Assembly: GCA_964653555.1 (NCBI GenBank)
Contig: CAZZFT010000194.1
Location: 1-8,382, forward strand
Direction: 5' to 3'
From: JAHEJV01 sp964653555
GTDB taxonomy: Bacteria; Myxococcota_A; UBA9160; SMWR01
Length of the DNA stretch: 8,382 nucleotides
Part shown: positions 7,078 to 8,382 of the stretch, one piece after another
How positions within the stretch are numbered: the stretch's first letter is position 1
Layout of the letters: each line of letters starts with the position of its first letter
The notes under the pieces: generated by a model
Told to the model about the DNA's origin: nothing
Seen by the model: only the letters and a program-made list of their open reading frames with translations
The model's database searches: none
Program-made: the position numbers and the translations under genes

Positions 7078-7371
7078 ATGGCTACCAAGAACCTCCCGAA
7101 GGGCTGGGTCGAGGGATCGGTCCAGGATCTGCTCGGTCTCAGCGATGAACAGGCCGCGATCGTCGAGATCCGCATTCGCCTCGCCGAGAAGGTGCGCGAG
7201 AAGCGGCGCTCGCGGCGCATTACGCAGAAGGAGCTCGCGGCGCGTATCCAGTCCACCCAGCCCCGGATCGCCCGCCTCGAGCGGGCAGACGCGAGTATCG
7301 AGATGCTGATCCGAGCGCTGTTCGCGCTCGGTTCCAACCGCAAGGAGATCGGGAAAGTGCTCGCAGCCTGA
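7078..7371 (+). CDS. XRE-family HTH regulator, antitoxin-like
   Basis: This 97-residue protein is a Cro/C1-type helix-turn-helix regulator. The DNA-binding core is about residues 48-70, with ITQKELAARI as the first helices and STQPRIARLER as the recognition part. It is preceded by the segment WVEGSVQDLLGLSDEQAAIVE, typical of HigA-like antitoxins that sit with RelE/HigB-type toxins. The rest (about 74-97) is helical and ends GKVLAA. The ATG has a fair purine-rich site (GGGAAGGG, 7061-7068) about ten bases upstream. No toxin gene is seen on either side: upstream is selO and then the inverted repeat, downstream is the PEP-CTERM gene. It is therefore either an orphan antitoxin or a stand-alone regulator, probably autoregulating through the repeat at 6980-7001. 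The frame is open far upstream, but that part is a shadow of selO. Confidence 0.85.
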   Translation: MATKNLPKGWVEGSVQDLLGLSDEQAAIVEIRIRLAEKVREKRRSRRITQKELAARIQSTQPRIARLERADASIEMLIRALFALGSNRKEIGKVLAA

Positions 7372-7383
7372 GCGGACGTCCGC
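7372..7383. repeat. Perfect 12-bp GC-rich palindrome after the XRE stop
   Basis: GCGGACGTCCGC is fully self-complementary and begins directly after the TGA of the XRE gene. There is no loop and no T-run, so it is not a normal intrinsic terminator. It could be a protein-binding site or chance in GC-rich DNA. Confidence 0.35.
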
Positions 7384-7466
7384 CACGGCGCATCCAGGGG
7401 TGGCCACGACGGTACCGTTGGCCTATCGCTCCCGCCGAGAACCAGGTCCCTCCCAGTTTTCGCGTT

Positions 7467-7472
7467 GGAGGT
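7467..7472 (+). promoter_or_regulatory. Shine-Dalgarno GGAGGT of the PEP-CTERM gene
   Basis: GGAGGT is a near-perfect anti-16S match and ends three bases before the ATG at 7476. This strong site supports the chosen start and suggests the gene is translated independently of the XRE gene 104 bases upstream. Confidence 0.75.
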
Positions 7473-7475
7473 GGC

Positions 7476-8207
7476 ATGTCCCGAGTCCTTCTGCCCGTGT
7501 TCCTACCTGTCGCGATCTCTGGTGTCTTGCTCGTGCCGACTGCGGCGCTCGCAGCAAGCCTGGCCGTGGCGAACTCGGGATTCGAGGAGCCCGCGCTGGC
7601 GGATGGAACCAGTCTGGCCACCATCGGCTCTCCCTGGGTGTTCTCCGCCGGCACTGGCGTTCCCTATCCCCTCTTCGAGAACCCGGCCGGTTCGGGCGTA
7701 GGGGTGGTCGATGGAGAGCAGCGAATCCGGCTCCGGACCTCCTCGACTGGGTCCGCTTCCGGTATTCAGCAGGCGCTCGCGGCGACGTACCTGCCCAATA
7801 CGACGTACGTCTTCGCGATCACGCCCATCGACTTCGATGGAAGCTCGATCCCGCAGTTCCAGATTCTGCTGAACGGCCTGGCAGCGAAGACGGTCCGGAG
7901 TGACGAACTGATTGGAGCTCTGGGAAGAGAGGTAGCCGTATCCGCGACCTTGCTTCCGGGAGACCCCCTGATCGGACAGAACGTGACGATCAGCATCCTG
8001 ATCGCTGGTCAAGGCTTCAACTACGGAGCCGTTTCGTTCGACCGAGCCCGAGTCTGGGCGATTCCGATTCCGGAGCCTTCGGTTGCCCTTCTCCTGGGTC
8101 TGGGACTGGCTGGAATCGCGCTTACTTCCCGGGCCGGTACCAGATCGGCGATGTGTAGGCCCGCTCCTGCAGGCTCACCGGCGCGCCCTTGGGAATCTCG
8201 ACGTTGA
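7476..8207 (+). CDS. Secreted PEP-CTERM domain protein with aberrant C-terminus
   Basis: This 243-residue protein begins with a Sec signal peptide of about 27 residues (hydrophobic VAISGVLLVP, then probable cleavage near AALAA). The mature part starts LAVANSGFEEPALADGTS, the usual opening of beta-sandwich, carbohydrate-binding-like extracellular domains found in PEP-CTERM proteins. Residues about 196-220 form the sorting signal: IPIPEPS, hydrophobic VALLLGLGLAGIALT, then Arg. Known biology: exosortase recognises PEP, cleaves, and the protein goes to the surface or exopolysaccharide matrix. Such signals normally end within a few residues of the Arg cluster. Here about 23 further Pro/Arg/Ser-rich residues follow, and they overlap the end of the convergent DUF3604 gene by 86 bases. 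The native stop was therefore probably lost by deletion or frameshift, or the read has an error. No exosortase gene is in the window. GGAGGT fixes the start. Confidence 0.85.
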   Translation: MSRVLLPVFLPVAISGVLLVPTAALAASLAVANSGFEEPALADGTSLATIGSPWVFSAGTGVPYPLFENPAGSGVGVVDGEQRIRLRTSSTGSASGIQQALAATYLPNTTYVFAITPIDFDGSSIPQFQILLNGLAAKTVRSDELIGALGREVAVSATLLPGDPLIGQNVTISILIAGQGFNYGAVSFDRARVWAIPIPEPSVALLLGLGLAGIALTSRAGTRSAMCRPAPAGSPARPWESRR

Positions 8208-8382
8208 ACCGGAATCCGTCATAGGTCGACCACCTCGGCGTCGGGATCTCCAGCACGCGCGCGTAGTAGAAGGCCTTCTGCTTGGGGTCGAACTCCGGGT
8301 CGCTCCACACGGTGCCGAGCTCCGACTCCCCGATCGTGTTGGTCCAGCTGGCCGTCTTCGCCTCGACGGTGTTGCCCACCGG
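8122..8382 (-). CDS. DUF3604 family protein, C-terminal end (runs off right edge)
   Basis: The last 86 residues of a protein are read from the window edge to a TAA at 8122-8124. The sequence matches the conserved C-terminus of DUF3604 proteins. Visible blocks are GNTVEAKTASWTNTIGE, then LGTVWSDPEFDPKQKAFYYA, then RVLEIPTPRWSTYD, and the end QERAYTSPIWYRPGK. Full family members are about 600-700 residues long and carry a PHP-like, metal-binding N-terminus with a GDxHxHT-type motif, often after a signal peptide; none of that is visible here. A hydrolase role is suggested for the family but not proven. The natural-looking ending indicates that this gene is intact at its 3' side, so the irregular 3' end in the overlap belongs to the convergent PEP-CTERM gene. 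Confidence 0.85.
   Translation of the reverse strand, partial: PVGNTVEAKTASWTNTIGESELGTVWSDPEFDPKQKAFYYARVLEIPTPRWSTYDGFRFNVEIPKGAPVSLQERAYTSPIWYRPGK

Noticed and set aside
1..8382. CRISPR arrays, insertion sequences, integrase or transposase genes
   Set aside because: No regularly spaced repeats, no terminal inverted repeats flanking a transposase, and no recombinase motifs were seen in any frame.

Overview
This is a GC-rich bacterial window. The genes include an aldo/keto reductase, an LLM-class (F420/flavin) oxidoreductase, a Cys-type SelO, a PEP-CTERM (exosortase substrate) protein and a DUF3604 protein. Together with a tRNA gene that lacks an encoded CCA end, they suggest an environmental Gram-negative lineage. 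My best guess is a Myxococcota/Desulfobacterota/Binatota-like organism, with low confidence, because no rRNA or phylogenetic marker is present.

Layout from left to right. At 1-256 (-) is the N-terminal part of an aldo/keto reductase that runs off the left edge. At 329-554 (-) is a short coding remnant with a frameshift near 458. At 586-659 (+) is a CAU-anticodon tRNA, probably Ile2, with a -10-like TAGAAT just upstream. At 682-3774 (-) is a large PLD-like / SF2 helicase / DUF3427 protein with a defence or restriction-like architecture. It is visibly less GC-rich than its neighbours and lies beside the tRNA. At 3811-4683 (-) is an LLM-class oxidoreductase whose start is fixed by a clear Shine-Dalgarno sequence. 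At 4784-5380 (-) is a membrane-anchored split-barrel-like protein. At 5459-6955 (+) is selO. At 7078-7371 (+) is an XRE-family antitoxin-like regulator, preceded by a perfect 8-bp AT-rich inverted repeat and without a recognisable toxin partner. At 7476-8207 (+) is a secreted PEP-CTERM protein. At 8122-8382 (-) is the C-terminal end of a DUF3604 protein, convergent with and overlapping the PEP-CTERM gene.

The three minus-strand genes between 5380 and 682 are co-directional, with gaps of about 100 and 36 bases, so they could share a transcript. Only the LLM enzyme and the split-barrel protein look functionally related, both belonging to flavin/deazaflavin-type redox families. selO and the split-barrel gene are divergent from a roughly 78-base gap. 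The parts that look accessory are the helicase next to the tRNA, the orphan antitoxin-like gene, and the damaged ends at 329-554 and 8122-8207. I did not find a convincing complete new multi-gene system. The helicase protein is the best candidate for one.
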